Source: an uncultured Clostridia bacterium
Lineage (GTDB): Bacteria > Bacillota > Clostridia > Lachnospirales > Lachnospiraceae
Reading direction: 5' to 3'
Length of the DNA stretch: 6,486 nt
Assembly (NCBI GenBank): GCA_947178015.1
Contig: CAMWWW010000138.1
Location: forward strand, 1-6,486
Numbering within the stretch: position 1 is the first letter of the stretch; each line of letters begins with the position of its first letter. The notes under the pieces are model-generated. The model was given only the letters and a program-made list of their open reading frames with translations, was not told the origin of the DNA and did not search any database. Below, piece by piece: positions 1-6,485 of this stretch. The position numbers were made by a program, and so were the translations under genes.

Positions 1-460
1 TTGTCATATCCACCGCTCTTGTATACACCAAAAGCTTCGCTTGATTTTCCATAGAATTTAAAAGACTGTTCTTCATAAACAGATCCGAAGAAACCAGATC
101 CAGCCTGTTAATCTGATAAAGCCCTCGCTTTTTTCCAGTAAAACTAAGTGTTCTTGTAATTTTCTGATACATCATAAGAGAAAATATGTCATTTTTATAA
201 CAGCGGTCCGACACATTCAGATTTTTCTCTCCCTGAAACACAAGACTTCGATCGGTCTCAAACTTCACATGGAGCATTGGCACGGGAAGAAATTTTTTAT
301 TTACAATAATTTCCTTAAGCTCACTGCTCTCCCCCTCTCCAATCTCCGGCTTTGTAAAACGAATCTGAGCCGAAAGCCCTCTGTCCCAATAGTGCGCATA
401 GAGTATCCCCTGCAAAAAATACACAAGAAACGCTCCCAATATCACAAATAAAATCTCCAT
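1..460 (-). CDS. DUF58 domain protein, N-terminal part (cut by window edge)
   Basis: Reading the minus strand from an ATG at 460-458 gives 153 open codons running off the left edge, so only the N-terminal part is present. Residues about 2-22 form one hydrophobic membrane anchor, followed by a beta-rich segment. LPVPMLHVKF at 58-67 matches the 'lPlpWvev' pattern seen near the start of DUF58 proteins. KKRGLYQINRLDLVSSDLF at 110-128 matches the 'RRGvY...l...DPFG' strand, and LLVYTRAV at 143-150 matches the usual 'lVYPr'. The DUF58 core proper and any vWA-like fold lie outside the window. The start follows the moxR stop by 3 bp, and its ribosome site (GGAAG, 467-471) sits inside the moxR 3' end, which suggests translational coupling. 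DUF58 proteins are commonly encoded beside MoxR ATPases and are thought to be their partners or clients in envelope-related assembly. The exact role is unknown. The family call is confident; the function is not. Confidence 0.85.
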   Translation of the reverse strand, partial: MEILFVILGAFLVYFLQGILYAHYWDRGLSAQIRFTKPEIGEGESSELKEIIVNKKFLPVPMLHVKFETDRSLVFQGEKNLNVSDRCYKNDIFSLMMYQKITRTLSFTGKKRGLYQINRLDLVSSDLFMKNSLLNSMENQAKLLVYTRAVDMT

Positions 461-463
461 ATT

Positions 464-1414
464 CTACTTCCAATCCTCTGATGGAACTGCCACACTTGAC
501 AGTATCTGATTCAGCAGATCCACGGCAGCTTCCCGATCCTGTCCCAACCCCTGCATCATAATTCTGTGCGCTAAAACCGGAACCGCCAAATCCTTCACAT
601 CCTCTGGCACCACATAGCTCCTGCCATGAAGCAGCGCATATGCCTGAAGCGCCCTCACTAAAGCCAGTGTTCCTCTGGGACTCACACCCATCGAGGCTCT
701 TGCCTTATCCCTTGTAGCCTCTATAATCTCCACAATATAGCGCCTCAGCGACGGGTGAATGGTGATCTCCTTGCAAAAAACCATAAGCTCCGCCAGCTCA
801 TCTCCTGTAATCACAGGCTCCACCGCCTCAAGGGGATTCTCTTTTATAAAACGGTCAATAATTGCCAGCTCATCCTCCATCGCAGGAAGCTCCATCGAGA
901 GCTGCATCAAAAATCGATCCATCTGCGCCTCCGGCAGCGGAAAAGTCCCCGCCGTCTCAATGGGATTCTGCGTCGCCACCACAAAAAACGGAGGGGTCAG
1001 TTGATACGTCTTTCCATCCACCGTGATCTGCTTCTCCTCCATACACTCCAAAAGACTTGACTGTGTCCTTGGCGTGGCGCGGTTAATCTCATCCGCCAGA
1101 AGAATATTGGCAAACACTGGCCCCTCGCGAAAAACAAATTCCCCCTCCTTCTGATTATAATAATTCAGTCCCGTAATATCTGACGGCAGCAGATCTGGCG
1201 TAAACTGGATTCTAGAGAATTTTATTCCCACAGAACGCGCCAGTGATTTCGCCAACATGGTCTTGCCCGTGCCCGGCACATCCTCCAAAAGCACATGCCC
1301 GCCCGCAATCACGGCTGTGAGCAGAAGCTCCGTCACACGCTCCTTCCCCACAATCACTCTGCCAATACTTTTCTTAATCTGCTCCGCTTTATCCTGCGCT
1401 TGATCAACTGTCAT
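464..1414 (-). CDS. MoxR-family AAA+ ATPase
   Basis: This is a full-length 316-residue MoxR ATPase. All the AAA+ landmarks are visible: Walker A DVPGTGKT (45-52), Walker B ILLADEIN (104-111), sensor 1 ATQNP (147-151), an arginine in MDRF (R167) as likely arginine finger, and the sensor 2 motif SPRG (245-248). The stretches GPVFANILLADEINR and FPLPEAQMDRF are highly typical of the MoxR branch. No catalytic residue is missing. The ATG at 1414 is preceded by GGAGG at 1421-1425 with a 6-base spacer, so the start is firm. The protein has no membrane segment and should be cytoplasmic. MoxR proteins act as ATP-driven chaperones that mature or regulate partner proteins carrying vWA or DUF58 domains. 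The next gene, 3 bp away, encodes such a partner. The specific client is not known from the sequence. Confidence 0.96.
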   Translation of the reverse strand: MTVDQAQDKAEQIKKSIGRVIVGKERVTELLLTAVIAGGHVLLEDVPGTGKTMLAKSLARSVGIKFSRIQFTPDLLPSDITGLNYYNQKEGEFVFREGPVFANILLADEINRATPRTQSSLLECMEEKQITVDGKTYQLTPPFFVVATQNPIETAGTFPLPEAQMDRFLMQLSMELPAMEDELAIIDRFIKENPLEAVEPVITGDELAELMVFCKEITIHPSLRRYIVEIIEATRDKARASMGVSPRGTLALVRALQAYALLHGRSYVVPEDVKDLAVPVLAHRIMMQGLGQDREAAVDLLNQILSSVAVPSEDWK

Positions 1415-1435
1415 ATCCTTCCTCCATTTCTAAAA

Positions 1436-1936
1436 TCATATCGTGCTTTTTTGACAACCTGTGAACGGTAACAAATTGCTTTTTTCTAACGACAAATTAG
1501 AATTATGATACGCTGGGTCATACGTCACTTCTTCTCCGAACCACTCCGGCGCCTGATACGCCTCCGCGGTTTCTTTATCAGGAAATTCCACCTCTGCCAT
1601 CACAAGCCCTGTAAGCTCCCCTTCAAAAATATCCAGCTCTATGGTTAATCCATCTTTTTCTGGTATGCGATATCGTCTCTTTGTAATCCATCTCCCATCT
1701 GCCTTTGCTCTCAGATGCCGATAAGAATCTTCATCAAGCGGCAGATTATATTCCTCCCTTTCAAGAAGCCCCTTTGACTTATAAGTCAACACAAAGCGCT
1801 TCTCCTCCCCGTGCTCTTCCCTTCTGACACGCAACACGGGTTGACGGCACAGATATGCCTGTTCCATCAAGCAGACCGGATACTCTTCGATATGTTCCGG
1901 CAAATTAGGAATCAAAAACTTACGCTCTATCTCCAT
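1436..1936 (-). CDS. CYTH-domain triphosphate tunnel metalloenzyme (probable inorganic triphosphatase)
   Basis: A 166-residue protein with the CYTH signature at its very N-terminus: MEIERKF contains the ExExK motif (E2, E4, K6). Paired charged residues expected to line the tunnel follow in order: RVRREE (about 36-41), LTYKSKG (about 50-56), REEYNLPL, TKRRYRI and the acidic strands IELDIFEGE and MAEVEF. Family members hydrolyse triphosphate groups using divalent metal. Small bacterial versions of this length are mostly tripolyphosphatases, while others make cAMP or handle thiamine triphosphate, so inorganic triphosphatase is the best but unproven call. The start was set at the ATG at 1936 because ExExK normally opens the protein and GAGGA (1942-1946) lies 5 bases upstream. 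A longer frame opening with TTG at 1993 would overlap the permease stop and add residues with no family match. It lies 49 bp after the permease and 21 bp before moxR. No transmembrane segment is present, so it should be cytoplasmic. Confidence 0.88.
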   Translation of the reverse strand: MEIERKFLIPNLPEHIEEYPVCLMEQAYLCRQPVLRVRREEHGEEKRFVLTYKSKGLLEREEYNLPLDEDSYRHLRAKADGRWITKRRYRIPEKDGLTIELDIFEGELTGLVMAEVEFPDKETAEAYQAPEWFGEEVTYDPAYHNSNLSLEKSNLLPFTGCQKSTI

Positions 1937-1941
1937 ACAAA

Positions 1942-1946
1942 TCCTC
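1942..1946 (-). promoter_or_regulatory. Ribosome binding site that decides the CYTH start
   Basis: GAGGA on the minus strand lies 5 bases before the ATG at 1936. It supports this ATG over the upstream TTG at 1993 and over the ATG at 1948, which overlaps the motif itself. Confidence 0.65.
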
Positions 1947-1952
1947 ATTTCC

Positions 1953-1968
1953 GCGCAGCTCTCTGCGC
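1953..1968 (-). other. GC-rich hairpin in the leader of the CYTH gene
   Basis: On the minus strand the sequence GCGCAG, loop AGAG, CTGCGC forms a perfect 6-bp stem with a 4-base loop. It lies wholly between the permease stop and the CYTH ribosome site and ends about 6 bases before GAGGA. No run of T follows on the transcript side, so it does not look like an intrinsic terminator. It could stabilise an mRNA end after processing, or affect translation of the CYTH gene. It may also be chance, although a perfect GC stem inside a 49-bp gap is notable. Confidence 0.45.
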
Positions 1969-1985
1969 CTGTGACTGCCACGCCA

Positions 1986-4442
1986 TCACTCAACTGTTTT
2001 TAACGACTCTGCCATTGGAATTTTTTCGATCTGCCTGTGCATATATAGATTAATGAGCAGAGCAAACAATAGGGTCATTAAAAAAGCGATCACAAAATGC
2101 CCCTTTTCAATACATATCAAAAAGCTCAGCCCATCTACCGCAATCTGGTTCATTACAAACCGATGCAAGGCTATGCCAACGGGAAGTCCCACCAGCCCCG
2201 CCAGCGCAGACATAATCAGATTCTCCCTCAAAATATAGCTGTCCGTCTCCTTGGGGTAAAAACCCAGCACCTTAACCGTAGCAATCTCTCTCGTTCTTTC
2301 GGACAAATTAATATTTGTCAAATTATAGATTACAATAAATGCCAAAATACCTGCAAATACAATGAGAAGAGCCACCACATAATTTAAGCAGGCCAAAGAT
2401 TCCTCGATGGTCTGAAGCGAGTCCGACAGAAGGCTGACCCGACTGATGGAAGCACTATCCCGAAGTTTTACCGCCGCCTCCGCCTCATCCTCTTTGCTGT
2501 ATATACATGCTGCTGTCGCCTCCCACTCTCCAAACCGCTTTTCATACGTCTCTTTGGAAAGGAATACATAATTATTAATAAAATTTTCAAAGATACCTGC
2601 CACCACAACCTGTCCGGTTTCCCTCTCCGACAGGCGAAGCTCAATTACACTTCCTTCCGCCACGCCCAGCATTTCTGCCGCTTGGCTGCTGATAAAAGCA
2701 TTTCCCTCCTCCATATAAGATGTTGCGTCGCCGATTCCCCTCAGATCCCAGTAATCCGAAAGATTGTCCTGCGCAAAAACCAGAAGCTGTACGGAGCGGG
2801 AGGTTCCCTGCAACAACACATCTGCACTTTCTGAGGAATAACTAAGATACCTCTCCACGTACTCGCTCTGATCTAGCTCTTTTTGTGCTTCTTCTGTCTC
2901 TCCGGCAGAAAAAGCCGCTTCCATATTATATTTCTGCGTCCGCACATATTGCTCTTCACCCACAGAGACAATGGAATCCTTCGCGCCAAACCCCGTCACA
3001 AGCAGTGCTGTACAGCCGCTGATACCCACAATCATCATTACAAATCTCTTTTTATATAGAAACATATTTCGAAGAGATACCTTCTGCAAAAAAGGAAGTC
3101 TGCGCCACAAGCCTGTGATATGCTCCAGCAAAACTCTTTTTCCCGCCTTGGGTGTTCGCGGGCGCAGCAGGGTTGCCGGAACTTCGTACAACTCTCTATG
3201 ACAAGAAAACCACGTACTGCCCATTGTTCCAGCCAAAGCTACCAATAATGTCAGCGCTGCCAAAACGGGGTCGAACAAATAAGGCAGAGAGGTAAAATCA
3301 TAGATGGTGCGGTATGCAACCCACAATATCTGAGGAATTCCCCATGTACCCAAGAAAAATCCCACTCCCCAGCCAAGCACTGTGGCACTGACCGCATACA
3401 GCATATATTTTGCCGTGATAGCGCCGCCGGAGAAACCCAATGCCTTGAGCACACCAATCTGCGTTCTCTCCTCCTCAATCATGCGCGTCATTGTGGTGAT
3501 ACACACCAGCATGGCAACCAGTATAAAAAAAACAGGAAACACATTCGCAATTCCACTCACTATCGAGGTATCATTTTCAAAACTGACATACCCTGCATTT
3601 TCGGTCCGCCCAAGCAGATAGGTTTCCGGCTCCTCAAGCTCTATGCCAAGCTGCTCGGCAAGCTCTCTTGTCAGCCCCTCCTCTTCCAAAAGCTCTTCCA
3701 AACGTCTCTCTGCCGCTTCCTCCAAAGCCGCCTCCACTATCGGCTTTGTCTTATCCATTATCTCCTGATATTCCTCGCTGTAAAGATAGGCTGTCTCCCT
3801 TAATGTCACGGAAAGCTCCGTATAAACCTCAGAAGCAAATCCCTCCTTAAGCAGATAGAGAAATCCCTGCAAGGAACCTCCTCCGGTACTTCCAGAACTT
3901 AAATTAGAGCTAATAAAAAGCGGAGATTTTGCAAGTCCCACAATGGTGTACTCCTCCACCTGAAACAGCTCCTTCACCTCGTCTGTATTGCTGTCCGCCA
4001 GCAGAATTTTTTTCCCAATATCGCTCTCTGTAAAAGAGCTGTCATCTGCCAGACATTCCTTTTCCCCCTCCGGCATACGTCCTGCTGTTAATACCGCTTG
4101 ATTGATCTGCTCAGGAATGGAGAGAAACTGATACGTATTCTCCTCCCCCTCATACTCTGCCTCCGCCTCCAGCGCCATCACGCCCTCTGCGCATAAAATC
4201 TCCGGCATAGCAGCAAACAAATCCACCTCTTTATCAGAAAAGCCGATTGTTGATATCAGCCTGAAATCATAGAAATTCTGACTTGTAAAATAGCGATCCC
4301 CTGCATGTACCATCGCATCCTTCGTCACCTTAAGCCCAGAAAAAAAGGCGACACTGATTAGTATAATAGAAAACAGCGCCATATACCGCCCAAAAAAGGA
4401 GCGGATGCTGCGCAACGTCATCTTGATAACCGATCGTCCCAT
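1986..4442 (-). CDS. FtsX-family ABC transporter permease (duplicated, 8 TM)
   Basis: An 818-residue membrane protein built as a tandem FtsX permease. TM1 lies at about 21-37. A large extracellular region (38-297) follows, with an acidic helical segment likely to form a short coiled coil at about 224-272. TM2-4 lie at about 300-321, 345-370 and 391-413, TM5 at 467-486, a second extracellular region at 487-685, and TM6-8 at about 686-709, 741-762 and 781-800. Coupling motifs facing the ATPase occur in both halves: EEERTQIGVLKALGF (323-337) and SERTREIATVKVLGF (714-728). This layout belongs to the MacB/LolC-like superfamily and matches permeases common in clostridia and lactobacilli, whose substrates are mostly unknown. 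The gene starts 7 bp after the ATPase stop. The ATG at 4442 was chosen because GAGGG (4447-4451) lies 4 bases upstream. A TTG nine codons earlier would overlap the ATPase and has no clear ribosome site. No substrate can be assigned. Confidence 0.93.
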   Translation of the reverse strand: MGRSVIKMTLRSIRSFFGRYMALFSIILISVAFFSGLKVTKDAMVHAGDRYFTSQNFYDFRLISTIGFSDKEVDLFAAMPEILCAEGVMALEAEAEYEGEENTYQFLSIPEQINQAVLTAGRMPEGEKECLADDSSFTESDIGKKILLADSNTDEVKELFQVEEYTIVGLAKSPLFISSNLSSGSTGGGSLQGFLYLLKEGFASEVYTELSVTLRETAYLYSEEYQEIMDKTKPIVEAALEEAAERRLEELLEEEGLTRELAEQLGIELEEPETYLLGRTENAGYVSFENDTSIVSGIANVFPVFFILVAMLVCITTMTRMIEEERTQIGVLKALGFSGGAITAKYMLYAVSATVLGWGVGFFLGTWGIPQILWVAYRTIYDFTSLPYLFDPVLAALTLLVALAGTMGSTWFSCHRELYEVPATLLRPRTPKAGKRVLLEHITGLWRRLPFLQKVSLRNMFLYKKRFVMMIVGISGCTALLVTGFGAKDSIVSVGEEQYVRTQKYNMEAAFSAGETEEAQKELDQSEYVERYLSYSSESADVLLQGTSRSVQLLVFAQDNLSDYWDLRGIGDATSYMEEGNAFISSQAAEMLGVAEGSVIELRLSERETGQVVVAGIFENFINNYVFLSKETYEKRFGEWEATAACIYSKEDEAEAAVKLRDSASISRVSLLSDSLQTIEESLACLNYVVALLIVFAGILAFIVIYNLTNINLSERTREIATVKVLGFYPKETDSYILRENLIMSALAGLVGLPVGIALHRFVMNQIAVDGLSFLICIEKGHFVIAFLMTLLFALLINLYMHRQIEKIPMAESLKTVE

Positions 4443-4446
4443 ACTG

Positions 4447-4451
4447 CCCTC
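4447..4451 (-). promoter_or_regulatory. Ribosome binding site that decides the permease start
   Basis: GAGGG on the minus strand lies 4 bases before the ATG at 4442 and overlaps the TGA stop of the ATPase gene (4450-4452). Ribosomes ending on the ATPase could restart on the permease, which fits coupled production of the two transporter subunits. Confidence 0.6.
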
Positions 4452-5154
4452 ACCACTCAATCTCTTCAATAGGAATTACACACGGATTCAGCTCATTCGA
4501 TATAATGCGCCCGCTTTTCATCTTAAGAATCCGATCCGCCATCGGTGCAATCGCCTGATTATGTGTAATAATAATTACCGTCGTATGCCTCTTTCGGCTC
4601 AAATCATAAAGCAGCTTCAGCACCGCTTTGCCCGTCACATAATCCAGCGCTCCCGTCGGCTCATCACAAAGCAGAAGCTGGGGATTCTTTGCCAGCGCCC
4701 TCGCAATCGACACCCTCTGCTGCTCCCCGCCAGAAAGCTGTGCAGGGAAATTATTGGCACGCTCTTTAAGCCCCACCATGGCAAGCGCCTCCGCCGCGGG
4801 CATGGGCTCCTTACAAAGCTGCGCCGCTATCTCCACATTCTCACGCGCCGTTAAATTAGGAATTAAATTATAAAACTGAAATACAAATCCCACATCATGC
4901 CGACGATACTCAATTAACTGCCGATTTTTCAAGCTTGAAATATCTCTGCCATGAAAATAAATGCTTCCTTCTGTAACCGTGTCCATACCTCCCAACAGAT
5001 TAAGCAGCGTGGTCTTTCCTGCTCCCGAAGAACCCAAAAGCACGCAAAATTCACCCTCTTGCACCTCAAAGGAGACATGCGACACGGCAAATATCTTGGT
5101 ATTGCCGCTGCCATATGATTTTGTTACATCCTTAAACTGAATAAATGCATCCAT
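4450..5154 (-). CDS. MacB/LolD-type ABC transporter ATPase
   Basis: A 234-residue ABC ATPase that should energise the permease encoded immediately downstream. Visible motifs, numbered from the chosen ATG, are Walker A GSSGAGKTT (41-49), Q-loop FVFQFYNLIP (Q93), signature LSGGEQQR (140-147), Walker B LLLCDEPTGALD (160-171) and the H-loop histidine in ITHNQ (H198). The GALD sequence after Walker B and the FQFYNLIPNLTARENV stretch are typical of the MacB/LolD/FtsE-like subfamily, whose members usually drive mechanical work on extracytoplasmic substrates or lipids rather than classic uptake. Length is normal and no catalytic residue is missing. The ATG at 5154 was preferred because AGGGGTGAT (5159-5167), close to the ideal ribosome site, lies upstream. 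A GTG at 5163 would fall inside that site. The gap to the exporter gene is 11 bp, and the site overlaps that gene's stop codon. The C-terminal tail (about 217-234) extends past the core fold. Confidence 0.95.
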   Translation of the reverse strand: MDAFIQFKDVTKSYGSGNTKIFAVSHVSFEVQEGEFCVLLGSSGAGKTTLLNLLGGMDTVTEGSIYFHGRDISSLKNRQLIEYRRHDVGFVFQFYNLIPNLTARENVEIAAQLCKEPMPAAEALAMVGLKERANNFPAQLSGGEQQRVSIARALAKNPQLLLCDEPTGALDYVTGKAVLKLLYDLSRKRHTTVIIITHNQAIAPMADRILKMKSGRIISNELNPCVIPIEEIEW

Positions 5155-5158
5155 TGTT

Positions 5159-5167
5159 ATCACCCCT
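5159..5167 (-). promoter_or_regulatory. Ribosome binding site that decides the ABC ATPase start
   Basis: AGGGGTGAT on the minus strand resembles the AGGAGGTGAT complement of the 16S rRNA tail. Its G run ends 8 bases before the ATG at 5154 and it overlaps the TAG stop of the upstream exporter gene (5166-5168), again suggesting translational coupling. It argues against the GTG at 5163, which lies within the motif. Confidence 0.65.
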
Positions 5168-6176
5168 ATTTTTGATTCCAGTATCTTCTCCTCTGTTCCT
5201 CACTCAGCCCCTCCACAAATCGTTTCTTAAAGATCAAAAATTCTTCCAGATCCATCAGTATATGGTACAACATTGCCCTGCTCTCAAACTCTTCCCTGCT
5301 CAAAGGCAAGGGCTCTCTCTTCATCACTTCAAAAATACCTTCCAGCTTCTCAATCTGCGCCTGCGGAACATTCCGCTCGACAACATATTCCACCAGATAT
5401 AAAATATAATCAGCAATAACCGCCGCCTGTCTTGGCATGCTGCGGATTCTTCTCATCTCATTGTGCAAATTATGAAGAATATGGCACTGGTTCAGCCGCA
5501 TCTCAAAATAATCAATATAATAGCCCGGATGAGACTGAAACGTATTGTTCTGATAATCATAGGCATCGCTGATAAATCTCTGCAAATCTGTCTCCAATGC
5601 CCTCAGATCACTCCACACGTTAATCTCTGGCTTCTTGTCCGAAAGGTACTCCGTCACCTCGCCTAAAATCCGCTGAAGTTGCTGTTCCGTATATCGCATA
5701 TGCTTCACAATCTCTTTTTTACGGCTGCCGTTGTTGTGAAACATATTAAGCACCAACGCGATAGAAATGCCAATCAGCACCAAAGCAAGCTCATTGATCA
5801 CAAATGTCCCGCTAAAATCCCTAGTGGTAAGAAAATGTGTCCCTATCACGGCATTAACCGATATCGCCGCCTTCCAGCCAAATGCTTCACAAAGCATGAC
5901 CAATGCAAAGATAAACACTCCATACTCCACCCACTCAATACGGAAAACGGTAAAAGTAACAAATGCAAGAATAATAGTAAGAAAAAATGTCACAATGCGG
6001 TACAGTGATAATCGGACGGTATCCCACTTTGTAGACACTATAGTAAGCAGCGCAATGCTTCCCGCCGATGCCGCAAACTGCAAATGAAGCATCTCCGCCA
6101 CATAAATCGCCACACTGCTTCCCACAGCAATTTTCAATGCATGCATCCCTGTGATCTTCCACCGTTTCTGACCCAT
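5166..6176 (-). CDS. DUF939/FUSC-type 'aromatic acid exporter family' membrane protein
   Basis: A 336-residue protein with two clear parts. Residues about 12-146 hold some six closely packed hydrophobic segments (roughly 12-29, 33-48, 58-78, 82-98, 101-116 and 126-146), as in the N-terminal ArAE_1 (DUF939) membrane domain. Residues about 150-336 are soluble, charged and predicted helical, with segments such as KHMRYTEQQLQRILGEV and NQCHILHNLHNEMRRI that fit the ArAE_1 C-terminal domain. Length is typical for the Gram-positive version. The ATG at 6176 is firm: GGAGG at 6184-6188 lies 7 bases upstream and a good promoter stands before it. The family is distantly related to the E. coli AaeB/FUSC exporters, but export of aromatic acids has not been shown for most Gram-positive members, so the substrate is unknown. 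It is the first gene of the apparent operon, 11 bp before the ABC ATPase. Confidence 0.88.
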   Translation of the reverse strand: MGQKRWKITGMHALKIAVGSSVAIYVAEMLHLQFAASAGSIALLTIVSTKWDTVRLSLYRIVTFFLTIILAFVTFTVFRIEWVEYGVFIFALVMLCEAFGWKAAISVNAVIGTHFLTTRDFSGTFVINELALVLIGISIALVLNMFHNNGSRKKEIVKHMRYTEQQLQRILGEVTEYLSDKKPEINVWSDLRALETDLQRFISDAYDYQNNTFQSHPGYYIDYFEMRLNQCHILHNLHNEMRRIRSMPRQAAVIADYILYLVEYVVERNVPQAQIEKLEGIFEVMKREPLPLSREEFESRAMLYHILMDLEEFLIFKKRFVEGLSEEQRRRYWNQK

Positions 6177-6386
6177 TCCACATCCTCCATAGCCGCAAAC
6201 CCGCTAAAATCTGTGTTTAAACCTATACTCTCTATTCTATTATACTTCCTTCTATTTCCTTTAAGTATACTATCAAACAAACGTTATTGCAAGGTATTCC
6301 GTTATGCTCTACATGTGTAATATTATGAATACTTTTGTTGTAGCGATGGTTACTTTTTCTGTATCTTCCCTTCATTTTATCAAAAT
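6177..6386. other. Non-coding AT-rich region upstream of the operon
   Basis: No convincing gene is seen on either strand. It contains the promoter at 6264-6292, a purine-rich (minus strand) leader at about 6223-6260, an 8-bp palindrome GTTTAAAC at 6215-6222 and the exporter ribosome site. No riboswitch, tRNA or clear terminator was recognised. Confidence 0.6.
6264..6292 (-). promoter_or_regulatory. Sigma-A-type promoter of the operon
   Basis: On the minus strand TTGCAA (6287-6292) and TATACT (6264-6269) are separated by exactly 17 bases. This is close to the TTGACA-17-TATAAT consensus. A start near 6257 would give a leader of about 80 bases before the exporter ATG. A second -10-like TATAAT lies at 6239-6244 but lacks a matching -35. 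This is the best promoter seen in the window and could serve all six downstream genes. Confidence 0.7.
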
Positions 6387-6403
6387 TTATAGGTTTATGT
6401 AAA
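6374..6403 (-). promoter_or_regulatory. Possible second, upstream promoter
   Basis: TTTACA (6398-6403) and TAAAAT (6374-6379) on the minus strand are 18 bases apart, a fair but AT-biased match to the sigma-A consensus. It points toward the same operon and would give a leader of about 190 bases. In this AT-rich stretch such matches arise easily by chance, so the call is weak. Confidence 0.25.
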
Positions 6404-6485
6404 GGCAGTTTGTGAAATCATGTTTGAGAATGGTCCGCATAGCCGCCGCAGCTATTTCCTCCGTCACCCCGCTCCCGCTTAGTTC
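6387..6485 (-). CDS. Possible C-terminal end of an upstream gene (partial, unknown)
   Basis: One minus-strand frame is open from the right edge to a TAA at 6387-6389, giving 32 residues that begin ELSGSGVTEEIAAAAMRTIL and end in CLYINL. The other two minus-strand frames hit stops early. GC content falls sharply just after about 6430, from GC-rich to AT-rich, as often happens near the end of a gene. The alanine-rich amphipathic stretch is plausible protein, but I do not recognise a family and 32 codons is too short to prove coding. No terminator hairpin with a T-run follows it. Confidence 0.3.
   Translation of the reverse strand, partial: ELSGSGVTEEIAAAAMRTILKHDFTNCLYINL

Noticed and set aside
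269..451. A 60-codon plus-strand frame
   Set aside because: It is antisense to the DUF58 gene, whose minus-strand reading matches family motifs. The plus-strand product has none.
755..1060. Two overlapping plus-strand frames opposite moxR
   Set aside because: Both are antisense to the Walker B and sensor 1 region of MoxR and have low-complexity basic or serine-rich content, so they are shadows.
1440..1470. A possible internal promoter before moxR (TTGTCA and TATGAT)
   Set aside because: The two boxes are only about 11 bases apart, too close for a sigma-A promoter.
4405..4854. A 149-codon plus-strand frame opposite the ABC ATPase
   Set aside because: It lies fully antisense to strongly conserved ABC motifs, has an arginine/leucine-rich composition typical of a shadow frame and shows no recognisable domain.
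5935..6198. An 87-codon minus-strand frame starting just before the exporter gene
   Set aside because: It overlaps the exporter in another frame, is cysteine/tyrosine-rich and would begin inside the leader. The exporter frame has the GGAGG site and the membrane-domain match.
6188..6446. Nine-base direct repeat CATAGCCGC at 6188-6196 and 6438-6446, considered as attachment sites or an element boundary
   Set aside because: Nine bases is within chance for a window of this size, and nothing between the copies resembles a mobile element.
6439..6455. Inverted repeat ATAGC with a 7-base loop and GCTAT, considered as a terminator
   Set aside because: The stem is only 5 bp with no T-run on either side, and it falls inside the possible end of the upstream gene.
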